This document shows, piece after piece, positions 7,853 to 16,296 of a stretch of 64,000 nt of DNA. The first letter of the stretch is position 1, and each line of letters starts with the position of its first letter. Location of the stretch: the NCBI RefSeq assembly GCF_046254955.1, contig NZ_JBJXRG010000001.1, positions 806,001 through 870,000 of the forward strand, in the 5' to 3' direction. The position numbers were made by a program, and so were the translations under genes. This DNA is from Qipengyuania_C sp046254955. GTDB taxonomy: Bacteria > Pseudomonadota > Alphaproteobacteria > Sphingomonadales > Sphingomonadaceae. The notes under the pieces were generated by a model. The model worked only from the letters and a program-made list of their open reading frames with translations. It was not told where the DNA came from and did no database searches.

Positions 7853-9703
7853 TTAGCCGCCAAGGTGAGTGGCCACCCAAGTTTGTAGCGCAAGCAATGC
7901 CCAAAGTTCGTTCGATTTATCGGAACGCCCCTCAAAGTGCGCCTCCATCATCCCGCGAACGCGCCCAAAGCCATACGCTTCCTCGATGCGTTCATCGAGT
8001 TGGTCGAGCCGGTTTTCTACCAGATCGCGCAGGTCTGATCGAAACCATGAAGTAAGTGGCACGCGAAAACCATGCTTCGGTCGCTCAGAGATAGCCGGCG
8101 GTAGGTACTGGGACAACAATGCACGCAGCGGCAGCTTCCCCTTACGCCAATTCTGCTTTTCCGTGAGCGGCACTGAAGATGCCAGTTCGATCATCTCCAG
8201 ATCAAGCATTGGCACTCGGCATTCAAGGCTATGCGCCATTGTCATATTGTCTGTCTTCATGAGCATCTGGCCTGCAAGCTGCCCGTCGATATCGGCATTC
8301 ATGAGAGAAAACGCGTCGGGCGCGACATCAAGATTGGCGACATCCACTGCTCGCCCGTCTGCCAAGGGGCCGCGAACATAGGCAGGATCGTCAAGGTGGT
8401 CGAACGCGATCTTTGCCCGGCGCAGCTTGTCAGAAATCGGCCCACCCATCGATTCCGGGAACCGATCCATCATTCCACTTGCTGCTTGCCTGATCGGTCT
8501 AGGGATGGAATGCCAGCGATTCTTCGGCAACGCCATCCGATGCCGCAAATAGCCAGCGAAAAGCTCGTCACCGCCATCGCCAGACATCGCCACAGTGATC
8601 CCATCCTTCGCCACACTAGCGAGAGCATATAGCGGTAGACATGCAGGATCAGCGAGCGGCTGATCCATCGCCTTCAAGGTCGGCTCAAGTTGATCCGCCA
8701 AATAAAATGACGTGAACTCGATTTCGTGAATAGGGGCGCCAAAATGTCCGGCCACCTCGCGTGCAACGGCACTTTCATCGGCTAACCGCTCAATTGTTCC
8801 CTCGCCCTTGAAGGCAATCGTGTAGCAATCGGGCAAGGTTCCATGATCTGCTGCGGCCGCAAGAATCAGACTGGAATCCACACCTCCCGAGAGGAAAATT
8901 CCTAGCGGTACATCGGCGACAAGCTGTCGCTCAACAGCTTGCGACAAAGTGTGGCGCAATTCCCCTACAAGCTCGGCCTCGCTCCGCTGTCGAACCTCGA
9001 CTACAGGACGTCGTCGGCGCTCAAGGATATTGATGTGGCCAGTTGCAGTATTGACGGCGGCCCGTTCCCCAGGCCCAAATCGCCGGACACCCCGCACCAG
9101 CGTGTGCGGCGGCGCAACATATCCATTGGCGAGATAGCTCTCAACGCCGTCAGAATCCATAACTGCGTCGATGCCCAAGCAGGTGAAGGCGTCGAGGATT
9201 GCTCGTAACTCAGAGGCGAACAGCACACAATCAGGGCCATCGAACAAAAAAAGCGGCTTTATCCCCACGGGGTCGCTGGCAAGGAATAGAAGGTTGCGGT
9301 CCTGCCGTCCATCGTACGCGGCAAAAGCATACATACCGTTCAAGTTGGCGTCGCAATCGACACCTTGGCGCGCAAAGGACGCCAGCAGCACTTCTGTATC
9401 GCTACGCGTCACGAAGTCCCAGCCCTGATGGCGTTCGGCAACCATTAGTTCGCGGAAATTATAGATTTCACCGTTGTAACTAAGAGCAAGTCGCCCGTCT
9501 GCCGCAGTCATTGGCTGCGCTGCATGCTCCGGATCGATCACCGACAATCTGGTGTGTCCTAAGTAGAGACTGCCGCTCTCGAATAGCCCGACGCCATTGG
9601 GGCCGCGGTGGCCCAATGCCTCTCGCATTGCCAAGGTGGCAGAGCGCGCCCTCTCAGAAGGCAGATTATCACCCTTTACAATGCAGCCGCAAATTCCACA
9701 CAT
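7853..9703 (-). CDS. asnB: Asparagine-synthase-like glutamine amidotransferase, copy 1
   Basis: A 616-residue AsnB-type protein. Cys2 (MCGICGC) is the glutaminase nucleophile; SYNGEIYNFREL and SDTEVLLASF complete the Ntn-hydrolase domain. The synthetase domain carries the ATP pyrophosphatase loop SGGVDSS at 272-278 and MSGDGGDELFAGYLRHR. Such enzymes use glutamine nitrogen and ATP to amidate a carboxylate. In polysaccharide loci AsnB paralogues are generally thought to amidate sugar acids rather than aspartate, which would fit here because a second copy sits at 17628-19454. It is flanked by the sulfotransferase and a GT4 glycosyltransferase with gaps of 9 nt. The substrate is unproven. Confidence 0.88.
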   Translation of the reverse strand: MCGICGCIVKGDNLPSERARSATLAMREALGHRGPNGVGLFESGSLYLGHTRLSVIDPEHAAQPMTAADGRLALSYNGEIYNFRELMVAERHQGWDFVTRSDTEVLLASFARQGVDCDANLNGMYAFAAYDGRQDRNLLFLASDPVGIKPLFLFDGPDCVLFASELRAILDAFTCLGIDAVMDSDGVESYLANGYVAPPHTLVRGVRRFGPGERAAVNTATGHINILERRRRPVVEVRQRSEAELVGELRHTLSQAVERQLVADVPLGIFLSGGVDSSLILAAAADHGTLPDCYTIAFKGEGTIERLADESAVAREVAGHFGAPIHEIEFTSFYLADQLEPTLKAMDQPLADPACLPLYALASVAKDGITVAMSGDGGDELFAGYLRHRMALPKNRWHSIPRPIRQAASGMMDRFPESMGGPISDKLRRAKIAFDHLDDPAYVRGPLADGRAVDVANLDVAPDAFSLMNADIDGQLAGQMLMKTDNMTMAHSLECRVPMLDLEMIELASSVPLTEKQNWRKGKLPLRALLSQYLPPAISERPKHGFRVPLTSWFRSDLRDLVENRLDQLDERIEEAYGFGRVRGMMEAHFEGRSDKSNELWALLALQTWVATHLGG

Positions 9704-9712
9704 GCGACAGCC

Positions 9713-10852
9713 CTAGCCCGAGAAGCCGGCCAAGCGATATGCCGATTCGATACGATCATTGACCTTATCGATGGTGAAGCGCTCTTCAACTTCGAGACGC
9801 CCGCGTGCACCCATGGAGCTGCGCAAATCGGCGTTGGCCGCAAGCTTGCGAAGATTTGCGGTTAAGGCATCAACATTGCCCGGCTGACTGACCCAGCCTG
9901 CATCTCCATCGGCAGTCAACTCGGATAATCCCGCAATATCCGAACCAATCCACGGAAGGTTCATACTCATCGCCTCGATGATCGAGTTTGGAAAGAACTC
10001 TCCGTATATCGACGCGAGGCAATAGATATCCATTGCCGCAAGCATTCTCGGCACGTCAAATCTCCGACCGGCGAAAACAACCCGGTCCTCCATTCCCAAT
10101 CGCGCGACCGTGGTTTCAACATGTCCCCGCGCCGGTCCGTCCCCAACCAGCAAGACCGACAGTTCGGGAAACTCATCTCGCAAATTTGCTGCGGCCCTCA
10201 CAAGGAGGTGCTGGCCCTTGCCTGGACCGCCGAGATCATCGGCTGGGCCGGTCATTGCACCCGTGGTTCCGACGACCAAGCGTCCCTCCAGGTTAAGCTC
10301 GCGACGAGCTTCGGCCCCCGCCGCGCGCTTCAGCTCAAACCTGTCGAGATCAATGCCATTATAAGTTACGACGATCTTCTCTGGCGGACACCCGAAGCCG
10401 AGCAGCCGTTCCCGTGTCTTCTCACAGACACCGATCAGCTTGCCTGGAACCCGTTTCCAAATACCGTTCCGCCACTGGTGACTTTCCCGCTCTTCTACAC
10501 CACGCACGCTGGTGACGCATGGGATATCGAGGCCAAGGGTGCGGCCAGCAATCCATGCGAGAGTGGTTGCTGCAGCGTTGTGTCCGTGAACGACCTGTGG
10601 CGTCTCGCGTCGGATGAGGTCACGGAGCTTGGAGATCGCACGCATAACGGCAACGGGATTGTGCTTGTCCGGTGCAAGCTCTTCGATGATGGCCACGGGG
10701 AAACCGGCATCGCGAACTGTATCGACATAAACTCCGCCGGCAGTCGCGAAAACGGTTTCGTATCCACGCTCCCTCATATTGCGCGCAATAACGAGGGGCT
10801 GAGTACCCGGCCCCATATCTGGCAAGGTCGAACGAACTGTCAGAATTTTCAA
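9713..10852 (-). CDS. Family GT4 glycosyltransferase
   Basis: A GT-B-fold retaining glycosyltransferase, 379 residues from the TTG start chosen here. The N-terminal domain begins LKILTVRSTLPDMGPGTQ, followed by VHGHNAAATTLAW and VTSVRGVEE; the nucleotide-sugar domain has LVGDGPARGHVE, VVFAGRRFD and the EX7E motif in GEFFPNSIIEAMSMNLPW. There is no ATG at a sensible place: TTG at 10852 starts exactly where the family fold begins, while an upstream TTG at 10960 would add about 36 residues of low similarity to anything I recognise. It should add one sugar of the repeat unit on the cytoplasmic face. About 216 nt separate it from the next upstream gene, the largest gap in the locus. Confidence 0.85.
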   Translation of the reverse strand: MKILTVRSTLPDMGPGTQPLVIARNMRERGYETVFATAGGVYVDTVRDAGFPVAIIEELAPDKHNPVAVMRAISKLRDLIRRETPQVVHGHNAAATTLAWIAGRTLGLDIPCVTSVRGVEERESHQWRNGIWKRVPGKLIGVCEKTRERLLGFGCPPEKIVVTYNGIDLDRFELKRAAGAEARRELNLEGRLVVGTTGAMTGPADDLGGPGKGQHLLVRAAANLRDEFPELSVLLVGDGPARGHVETTVARLGMEDRVVFAGRRFDVPRMLAAMDIYCLASIYGEFFPNSIIEAMSMNLPWIGSDIAGLSELTADGDAGWVSQPGNVDALTANLRKLAANADLRSSMGARGRLEVEERFTIDKVNDRIESAYRLAGFSG

Positions 10853-11068
10853 CTTTTGCGTCCCGGAGTTTGAACTTTTGGCTGTCGGCTCTTGAAGACA
10901 TGCGCGCCGTGTTGCCCATAGGGCTGAATGGGGCAGATGCCAATCCGCTCGATGCCACAAATTGGATGTGGTGGCGGATGCATGCGAAATCCAGAAAGGT
11001 CGGATCGGGCGGCCAGCGGTCTGGTCCTAGAGCCGACTGCTTCATCCACTATCAGCACCGCTCCAGAC

Positions 11069-12259
11069 CTATGCGACGATGTCCTCTATTAGGTCCACTA
11101 CGGCGCCGGTTGCTTTACCGATCATACCGCGCGCGCTTTCGGGTGAGGTGGCAATCCCCCCATTGAGCAGCAGTTTCTCTAGTTCTGCGGGATTGTCGGC
11201 TGCGCTGGCCCATCCAAACTCGGGATACAGAACGTAGTCAGCATATTTATAGCAAATGGTGGGAATGCCCCGAAGCGATGCCTGGAAACCCACAGTCGAG
11301 ACTTCGGCACAGACTACATCAACTAGGTTCATCGCGTCCTCCAACTTCATCTCGCCGTCTACAACTCCATGCTCAAAATTCAGATCAGGGATCGGGAAAT
11401 TCGGATGCGGTCGCAAAATAAAGCGCAAGCGAGGATGGCGTCGGCAGATCGAGTCGAGCATTTCCCCCGCTTCCTGCGCGCCAATCAGTCTACGGCCAAT
11501 TGTCGAGCCGTCAGATCCGCCGAGCGCCCAAAGAACAACGGTGTTATCTTGCCACCCAAGGTTGGTGCGCAGTTCATTTTCTTTCAGCGTATCCAAGGTT
11601 GATTCGGCAAGGCTATCGAAGGCGGGATTGCCAAGCACATGAATCTTCGTAGCTTGGCCAAGTCCGTATTCTCGCAGCATATCACCCACGCCATCGCTGA
11701 TCACAACGAGGTGATCGGCATAGCCGTTTCCGCAAATCCATTCGCGCTCCTGGATCAGAAACATGTCGCCAATTGCTATGCTTGGAATGCCGAGCGAGCG
11801 GGCGGCCTTGATGGCAGCCAGCTCGAAACGCGGACTTGTAGTGGTTACGACAGCAGACGGCTTGGCCTTTTCAAAGTAGCGACGAAAAGTAAGGACAGGT
11901 TCGAACGCCAGCCTGCCCTTTGCTTCAACCGCCTGAATTGCGCATTCGATGCCCAGCCGCTCTGCCAAGTCGCGAAACCCAGCCAAGAAATAAGCTTGGG
12001 TTTGGGCGTCGGTGATGTCTGGGTGGCCAGAGGCTGGCACAAAGGGCTCAAGTGCCTCTAGGTACTCTTGGTCGGACTGCTCTTCAATCAGGGAGCTGGC
12101 ATCAAGCGGATCCAGGCCCGCCCGCCGAAACACTTCGACTGCGGTAGTAAAGCCAAGCAGCGAGGGATGCCTACCTCGTCTAGCCAACTCCTTTGCAACT
12201 GGCACAATGATATTGGCGTGACCGCCGCCATATGAGCAAAGGAAAGGCTGGCCAGTCAT
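11069..12259 (-). CDS. Putative GT-B-fold glycosyltransferase (UDP-glycosyltransferase/epimerase-like)
   Basis: A 396-residue soluble protein with a two-Rossmann layout. The N-terminus FLCSYGGGHANIIVPVAKEL resembles the glycine-rich acceptor loop of MurG-like and MGDG-synthase-like enzymes. The second half has VLGNPAFDSLAE, VLWALGGSDGS, RLRFILRPHPNFPIPDL and a donor-site region STVGFQASLRGIPTICYKYAD, similar to capsule-type glycosyltransferases and to the UDP site of 2-epimerases. No family-defining motif fixes the sugar or linkage. It lies between the hisH paralogue and the GT4 gene. The best reading is the second glycosyltransferase of the repeat unit; a non-transferase member of the GT-B fold is possible. 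Confidence 0.65.
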   Translation of the reverse strand: MTGQPFLCSYGGGHANIIVPVAKELARRGRHPSLLGFTTAVEVFRRAGLDPLDASSLIEEQSDQEYLEALEPFVPASGHPDITDAQTQAYFLAGFRDLAERLGIECAIQAVEAKGRLAFEPVLTFRRYFEKAKPSAVVTTTSPRFELAAIKAARSLGIPSIAIGDMFLIQEREWICGNGYADHLVVISDGVGDMLREYGLGQATKIHVLGNPAFDSLAESTLDTLKENELRTNLGWQDNTVVLWALGGSDGSTIGRRLIGAQEAGEMLDSICRRHPRLRFILRPHPNFPIPDLNFEHGVVDGEMKLEDAMNLVDVVCAEVSTVGFQASLRGIPTICYKYADYVLYPEFGWASAADNPAELEKLLLNGGIATSPESARGMIGKATGAVVDLIEDIVA

Positions 12260-12327
12260 GTCAGAGATACTCGAAGTACAGTTAGCCGCGTGGCCATCGA
12301 TTGCAATTTAGATGGCATACTTAGACT

Positions 12328-12981
12328 TCACTGCTCAATGAACCGCTTCAGAAATCTAAGGCCCTGGTTTGAACTCCGCTCTGGATGAAACTGAACTCCC
12401 GTGACGTTATCACGACAAACAGCCGCGATGACCTCATTCTCGCCATGCCGCGCAACTGCTAGGGCATCGCTTCCTTCGGTAAGATTGGCGGCAAAGGAGT
12501 GGACAAAATAGAAGGCATTCTCAGCCTCGAAGCTTTCAAGCAGCGTACCCTTCCAGCTGGAGCGAGGAGCACCTTCGGGCGGATGTATCGGATGCCAACC
12601 AATCAACGGTATTCTCAAACGGCTTCCATCTTCTTCGGCGAGCTCCATGCGATGCACTCCGCCCCCAATCAATCCAAAACCACGATGCTCTCCAAATTCG
12701 GTTCCGATCTCCATCAATAGTTGCATCCCTACACAGATGCCTAAGAATGGACGGCCGGTTCTTGTGAATTCTAAAATCGGTTCCTCAAGACCTCGTTCAC
12801 GAAGCCTGTCGGCAGCCCTCCCGAAGGCCCCCACTCCTGGCAGTATAACGCGATCGGCTTTTGCGATCTTACCGGGATCTGCCGTGAGCGTAGCTTTGGC
12901 GCCAATCTTCTCGATGGCTCGCATCACGGAAAAGACATTGCCGAGACCATAGTCAACGACAACGCAGGTGTTCGAATCCAC
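12328..12981 (-). CDS. hisH: HisH-type glutaminase subunit, glycan-locus paralogue
   Basis: Class I glutamine amidotransferase of 217 residues that makes ammonia from glutamine. The catalytic triad is visible: Cys83 in LGICVGMQLL, and His199 and Glu201 in VQFHPERSS. The N-terminus VVVDYGLGNVFSVMRAIEK is typical of HisH. The start is GTG at 12981, preceded by AGGAG eight bases upstream. It is separated from the hisF paralogue by neuD, neuB and the aldolase gene and there are no other histidine genes nearby, so it probably pairs with that HisF to feed ammonia to the WbpG-like amidotransferase, as known for HisH2/HisF2-WbpG in lipopolysaccharide loci. Confidence 0.88.
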   Translation of the reverse strand: MDSNTCVVVDYGLGNVFSVMRAIEKIGAKATLTADPGKIAKADRVILPGVGAFGRAADRLRERGLEEPILEFTRTGRPFLGICVGMQLLMEIGTEFGEHRGFGLIGGGVHRMELAEEDGSRLRIPLIGWHPIHPPEGAPRSSWKGTLLESFEAENAFYFVHSFAANLTEGSDALAVARHGENEVIAAVCRDNVTGVQFHPERSSNQGLRFLKRFIEQ

Positions 12982-12995
12982 GTTTAGGCTCCTAA

Positions 12996-13628
12996 TTAGG
13001 CTTGCAAGCTCGCAAGAGGTCGCGCCGGTGCACCCACATAGGTTCCAGACTCGGGGATGTCTTTGGTGACCACCGCGCCCGCTCCTACGATCGTTCCATC
13101 TGCAATTTCAATCCCCGGCAACACCGTGGCGCCTGCACCTATCCAGCATGCAGCGCCGATCCGACAATTCCCCAGTACTGTAGAGTTAGGCGACAAGTGG
13201 CTGAAATCCCCAATTGAGCAATCATGCTCGACTATGGCGCCATTGTTCACCACCACTCCTTGACCGATGGCTGTATCGCAACCGATTATTCCTCCAGCAA
13301 GAATCATGGTGCCTCCCCCAATCGTCGCAGCATAGCAATTCTCCACATCGGCAATAAATGTGGCATGGGCGACACCCCTTGAACTTGCCTGCCGGTACAG
13401 AGTTGCACGCCTCGCGTTGTCGCCGATAGTGATAATCAGTTGGCAGTCGTCCAATGTGTCGATCGATTGATGGGCGACACTGAAGTTGAGCACTTTGGTG
13501 CCAAGGGGGATATGCTGATCCGCAAAAAAGACATCCCCTCCCAGCCTTCGATGCCATTGGCTCGCAACAACTTTTCCATGTCCGCCCGCACCAAAGCAAC
13601 ACAGCGGCAATACAGAGCTATTCAACAT
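12996..13628 (-). CDS. neuD: NeuD/PglD-family acyltransferase (left-handed beta-helix)
   Basis: A 210-residue sugar acetyltransferase. The N-terminal Rossmann-like part reads LCCFGAGGHGKVVASQWHRR, as in PglD/NeuD; the C-terminal half is a left-handed beta-helix with hexapeptide repeats, containing NNGAIVEHDCSIGDFSHLSP with the conserved catalytic His and ending GAGAVVTKDIPESGTYVGAP. PglD N-acetylates the 4-amino group of UDP-4-amino-trideoxy-GlcNAc; NeuD proteins O-acetylate sialic acid. As it is the only acetyltransferase in the locus and the aminotransferase product needs N-acetylation, the PglD role is the simpler reading. ATG at 13628 is preferred over an adjacent GTG. It overlaps the 3' end of neuB by 11 nt. 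Confidence 0.85.
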   Translation of the reverse strand: MLNSSVLPLCCFGAGGHGKVVASQWHRRLGGDVFFADQHIPLGTKVLNFSVAHQSIDTLDDCQLIITIGDNARRATLYRQASSRGVAHATFIADVENCYAATIGGGTMILAGGIIGCDTAIGQGVVVNNGAIVEHDCSIGDFSHLSPNSTVLGNCRIGAACWIGAGATVLPGIEIADGTIVGAGAVVTKDIPESGTYVGAPARPLASLQA

Positions 13629-14673
13629 CACTTCTCGCCAACTGCTGGTCAGGTTCTACGCTGATCACTAACTTCCTGCCAACGAAACTGCTCCAATCAG
13701 CGGGACTAATGCCAGTGCCAGGCCGTTTGAACGACAGATCGGCGGGGGCCAGGATATGGCCCTCATCAAGCGCTCGTGAAAAAACAATACTCTTGCGAGC
13801 CGCCCTGCGCGTTTCGAGCTCCGAAGCCACTGGCCGTTTGTGCCCATCTCCAAGCCCCACCTCCACCGCGCGCAACGCGGCGACTAACTCACTAAATGCG
13901 GCCGGCTCCATCGAGGCTGCGTGGTCCGGTCCAGTTGAGCTGCGATCCAGAGTTATGTGCTTCTCGAGAATCGCCATACCTAGAGCACGCGCGGCAATTG
14001 CGGCCCATGGGCCCTCTGTGTGATCAGAGAATCCTGTCACTTTGCCAAACTTTTCCGCCATCTTCGGTATTGTTCGCAGGTTCTGTACCTCCGTCAGGGC
14101 GGGATAGTCGCTTACACATTGCAGGATTGCAAGCGGAGGATCGCCTGCCTCAGCAACAGTCAAGATTGCGCTTTCGATCTCATCGAGATCAGCCATCCCG
14201 GTCGATAAGATGATTGGAAGACCTGCCTTCGCTGCCGCAGCAAGCAATGGCAGATTGGTGATCTCACCAGACGGCCATTTCAGGCACTTGGGCGCGAGCG
14301 AGATTACCTCCTCTAGACTCGCCTCATCGAACGCCGTGGAAATGAAATCGATTCCCTTTTGACCACAATATTCGCGCAGCCGGATGAAGGTGCCATGGTC
14401 AAATTCGAGCCTTGCGAGCATCTCGTCTTGTGTACCCTTGCCCGTTTGCTCCAGCTGATAGGCAGCCTTTGGTGCATCACGAGTCACCAGCGAAGATGTG
14501 CGGAACGTCTGGAACTTTACTGCATCCGCACCGGCTGACACGGCGACATCGACGAGCGCGCAAGCTTTCGAAAAATCGCCATCATGGTTTACGCCGATCT
14601 CAGCGATTACGTAGCAAGGATCGGCGGAAGAGACCCTCCTGTCGCCAAGGCTAAAGTGAGGTGTATCGCTCAT
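13618..14673 (-). CDS. neuB: NeuB/LegI-type nonulosonic acid synthase
   Basis: Condenses phosphoenolpyruvate with a manno-configured 2-acetamido hexose to give a nine-carbon 2-keto acid. The 351-residue protein has the TIM-barrel NeuB domain (CYVIAEIGVNHDGDFSKACA at about 21-40, DAVKFQTFRT, STGMADLDEIESA, CVSDYPAL, GFSDHTEG) and a C-terminal antifreeze-like SAF domain (about 285-350, RAARKSIVFSRALDEG). The Phe in KFQTF and the replacement of the sialic-type NLR region are compatible with Leg or Neu5Ac synthases but do not decide between them. It shares a 4-nt ATGA junction with the upstream aldolase gene. Central enzyme of the locus. Confidence 0.93.
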   Translation of the reverse strand: MSDTPHFSLGDRRVSSADPCYVIAEIGVNHDGDFSKACALVDVAVSAGADAVKFQTFRTSSLVTRDAPKAAYQLEQTGKGTQDEMLARLEFDHGTFIRLREYCGQKGIDFISTAFDEASLEEVISLAPKCLKWPSGEITNLPLLAAAAKAGLPIILSTGMADLDEIESAILTVAEAGDPPLAILQCVSDYPALTEVQNLRTIPKMAEKFGKVTGFSDHTEGPWAAIAARALGMAILEKHITLDRSSTGPDHAASMEPAAFSELVAALRAVEVGLGDGHKRPVASELETRRAARKSIVFSRALDEGHILAPADLSFKRPGTGISPADWSSFVGRKLVISVEPDQQLARSDVE

Positions 14674-15530
14674 CGTCGGCCTTCGGACGCCATCCCTTTC
14701 TCTCGCGCTATGAGGTTAGCAACATCTCGAATGCGATCGCAGGTTTGCAATCGATTAGCTTCAAGTGCTGGTCTGTCGGCTTGGGTGAATTGTCTGAATA
14801 TTTCGCGGAGCCGCTCCACCTCAGCCTCGAAATCTACGGCCCTTTTGAGTTCATCGAGAGTTTGCGCACCCCGATGAAACGTACGAGACAATATGGCGCC
14901 ATTCGAGCCTAGCCGGACATGCTCGCCCAACAGGTAATCGGGGCTCACAATACCCTCTCGCGCACGGGCCAACCCGCCGATTCCGAAAGATACTCCCTTG
15001 CTCCTGAGGGCTGAACATGGCTGCTCAAGTATGCCGTCACAGAGGGGTTCGAACATAAAGGTACTACCCAACTCAAGATGAAGATCATTCATTCCGAAAT
15101 GCGCCAATCGTACGCTCGTTTCCCTTGCAATCCTGTCAGCCAGAAGCAGCGAGGCCGATGTCTCGAAGAGTGGCACCGCTGTCGCTCGATCGGCGATCAA
15201 ATCTAGGAATTGGGCTACTTCATCAAACTCCCTGAACATGGGAAGCATGATCTTGTTCGCGCCGCGCGAGATCACTTCGTTGATCTCGAGTTTGCTACTA
15301 TCGTGGATCGGATTGATCCTGACCAGAAGGTCGCAATCTGGCGCAGCCTCGCGAACGGCCGTGACGTCCTCCATGGTGTGGGAGCTTTTCCAGCTTGCAA
15401 CATGACCTTGGCGTTCCAACTTGCCGTGCTGTTCGAGGTCCACAAACAGCGTATCAACGCCGCGTACGGAAACGAACCGCGCAATCTGCGGATCGTCTAC
15501 AATCATCAAAAGCCTAAGATGGCTAGTCAT
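14670..15530 (-). CDS. HpcH/HpaI aldolase / citrate lyase-family protein of unknown substrate
   Basis: A 286-residue TIM-barrel protein of the PF03328 type. Recognisable pieces are DTLFVDLEQHGK, LLVRINPI, MLPMFREFDEV, the PLFETSASLLLADRIA strand matching the metal-binding IET of HpcH, and HFGMNDLHLELG matching the second metal acid in GPxDL. These enzymes bind Mg or Mn and a 2-oxo acid and make or break C-C bonds. The start at 15530 gives an ATGA overlap with the hisF stop; a longer frame to 15554 lies inside hisF. It sits between hisF and neuB, so a role in nonulosonic-acid formation, trimming or an extra carbon-chain modification is likely, but no reaction can be assigned. Confidence 0.7.
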   Translation of the reverse strand: MTSHLRLLMIVDDPQIARFVSVRGVDTLFVDLEQHGKLERQGHVASWKSSHTMEDVTAVREAAPDCDLLVRINPIHDSSKLEINEVISRGANKIMLPMFREFDEVAQFLDLIADRATAVPLFETSASLLLADRIARETSVRLAHFGMNDLHLELGSTFMFEPLCDGILEQPCSALRSKGVSFGIGGLARAREGIVSPDYLLGEHVRLGSNGAILSRTFHRGAQTLDELKRAVDFEAEVERLREIFRQFTQADRPALEANRLQTCDRIRDVANLIAREKGMASEGRR

Positions 15531-16294
15531 GCGGCGAGGGGCCGGACATAACATCCCGATTCTGCGCTTGCCGCGCGGAGCGCGTCAAATTCAGTCTTCC
15601 CCCAGTGGAGTGCTTGTGCGGTTGCTGCCGCAGATGCGTCAGTTTGATCGACCAATTCCAGAATATGTTCAGGTCCCCCCAGCCCGCCTGCAGCAACCAC
15701 AGGAATCCTCACTGCGTCGACTACTTGTTGAACCAGCTCGATATCGAAACCCTTGCCAAGCCCCTCCACACCAATCGAAGTGAGAATTATCTCACCTGCT
15801 CCACGCTCTTCCCCCTCCTTTGCCCACGCCACAACGTCTCGTCCTGTATGATTGCGTCCATTGTCAGTCATAGCGGTCCAGTTTCTGGGCGACTGCTCCA
15901 TAGCCTCTATTGATAGAACGGTGGCCTGTGCACCGTAGCGGTCTGATATTTCGGTCAATATTGTTGGGTTCTCCGTAGCGGCAGTGTTGATGGCAACCTT
16001 GTCCGCACCACGGTCAAGCAATTGCTTGGCGTCGTCTGCGGATTTGATACCTCCCCCTACAGTCATCGGAACGAACACTTGACCGGCCACGCGCTGAACT
16101 ATGTCGTGCAAACTATTTCGCTGATACAAGCTTGCAACGACGTCCATGAAGAGGAGCTCATCTGCACCCAATTCAGCGTAACGTGCAGCAAACTCAGCAG
16201 GATCGCCAACCTTGCGCCAACCCTCCATTTGCACGCCCTTAATCAGCCAATCCATTTTTACATCGAGGCGCGCGATCAGGCGAAGATTTCTCAT
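15527..16294 (-). CDS. hisF: HisF-type cyclase-fold subunit, diverged glycan-locus paralogue
   Basis: A 255-residue (beta-alpha)8 protein of the HisF family. Asp11 of the histidine enzyme is kept (IARLDVKMDWLIKG), but the second catalytic acid (Asp130 of HisF) is Glu in VLSIEAMEQ, and the Asp of the LLTSIDRDG strand is Gly in ILTSIGVEGLGKGFD. The segment VQMEGWRKVGDPAEFAARYAELG is typical of WbpG-associated HisF proteins. It therefore probably serves as the ammonia-channelling partner of the HisH paralogue and the WbpG-like enzyme instead of making imidazole glycerol phosphate. The ATG at 16294 lies 2 nt after the wbpG stop; the upstream extension to 16357 is inside wbpG. Confidence 0.85.
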   Translation of the reverse strand: MRNLRLIARLDVKMDWLIKGVQMEGWRKVGDPAEFAARYAELGADELLFMDVVASLYQRNSLHDIVQRVAGQVFVPMTVGGGIKSADDAKQLLDRGADKVAINTAATENPTILTEISDRYGAQATVLSIEAMEQSPRNWTAMTDNGRNHTGRDVVAWAKEGEERGAGEIILTSIGVEGLGKGFDIELVQQVVDAVRIPVVAAGGLGGPEHILELVDQTDASAAATAQALHWGKTEFDALRAASAESGCYVRPLAA

Positions 16295-16296
16295 GG

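Noticed and set aside
12328..16294. HisH and HisF as part of histidine biosynthesis
   Set aside because: No hisA, hisB, hisG or hisI nearby, the HisF active site is altered, and wbpG is adjacent.
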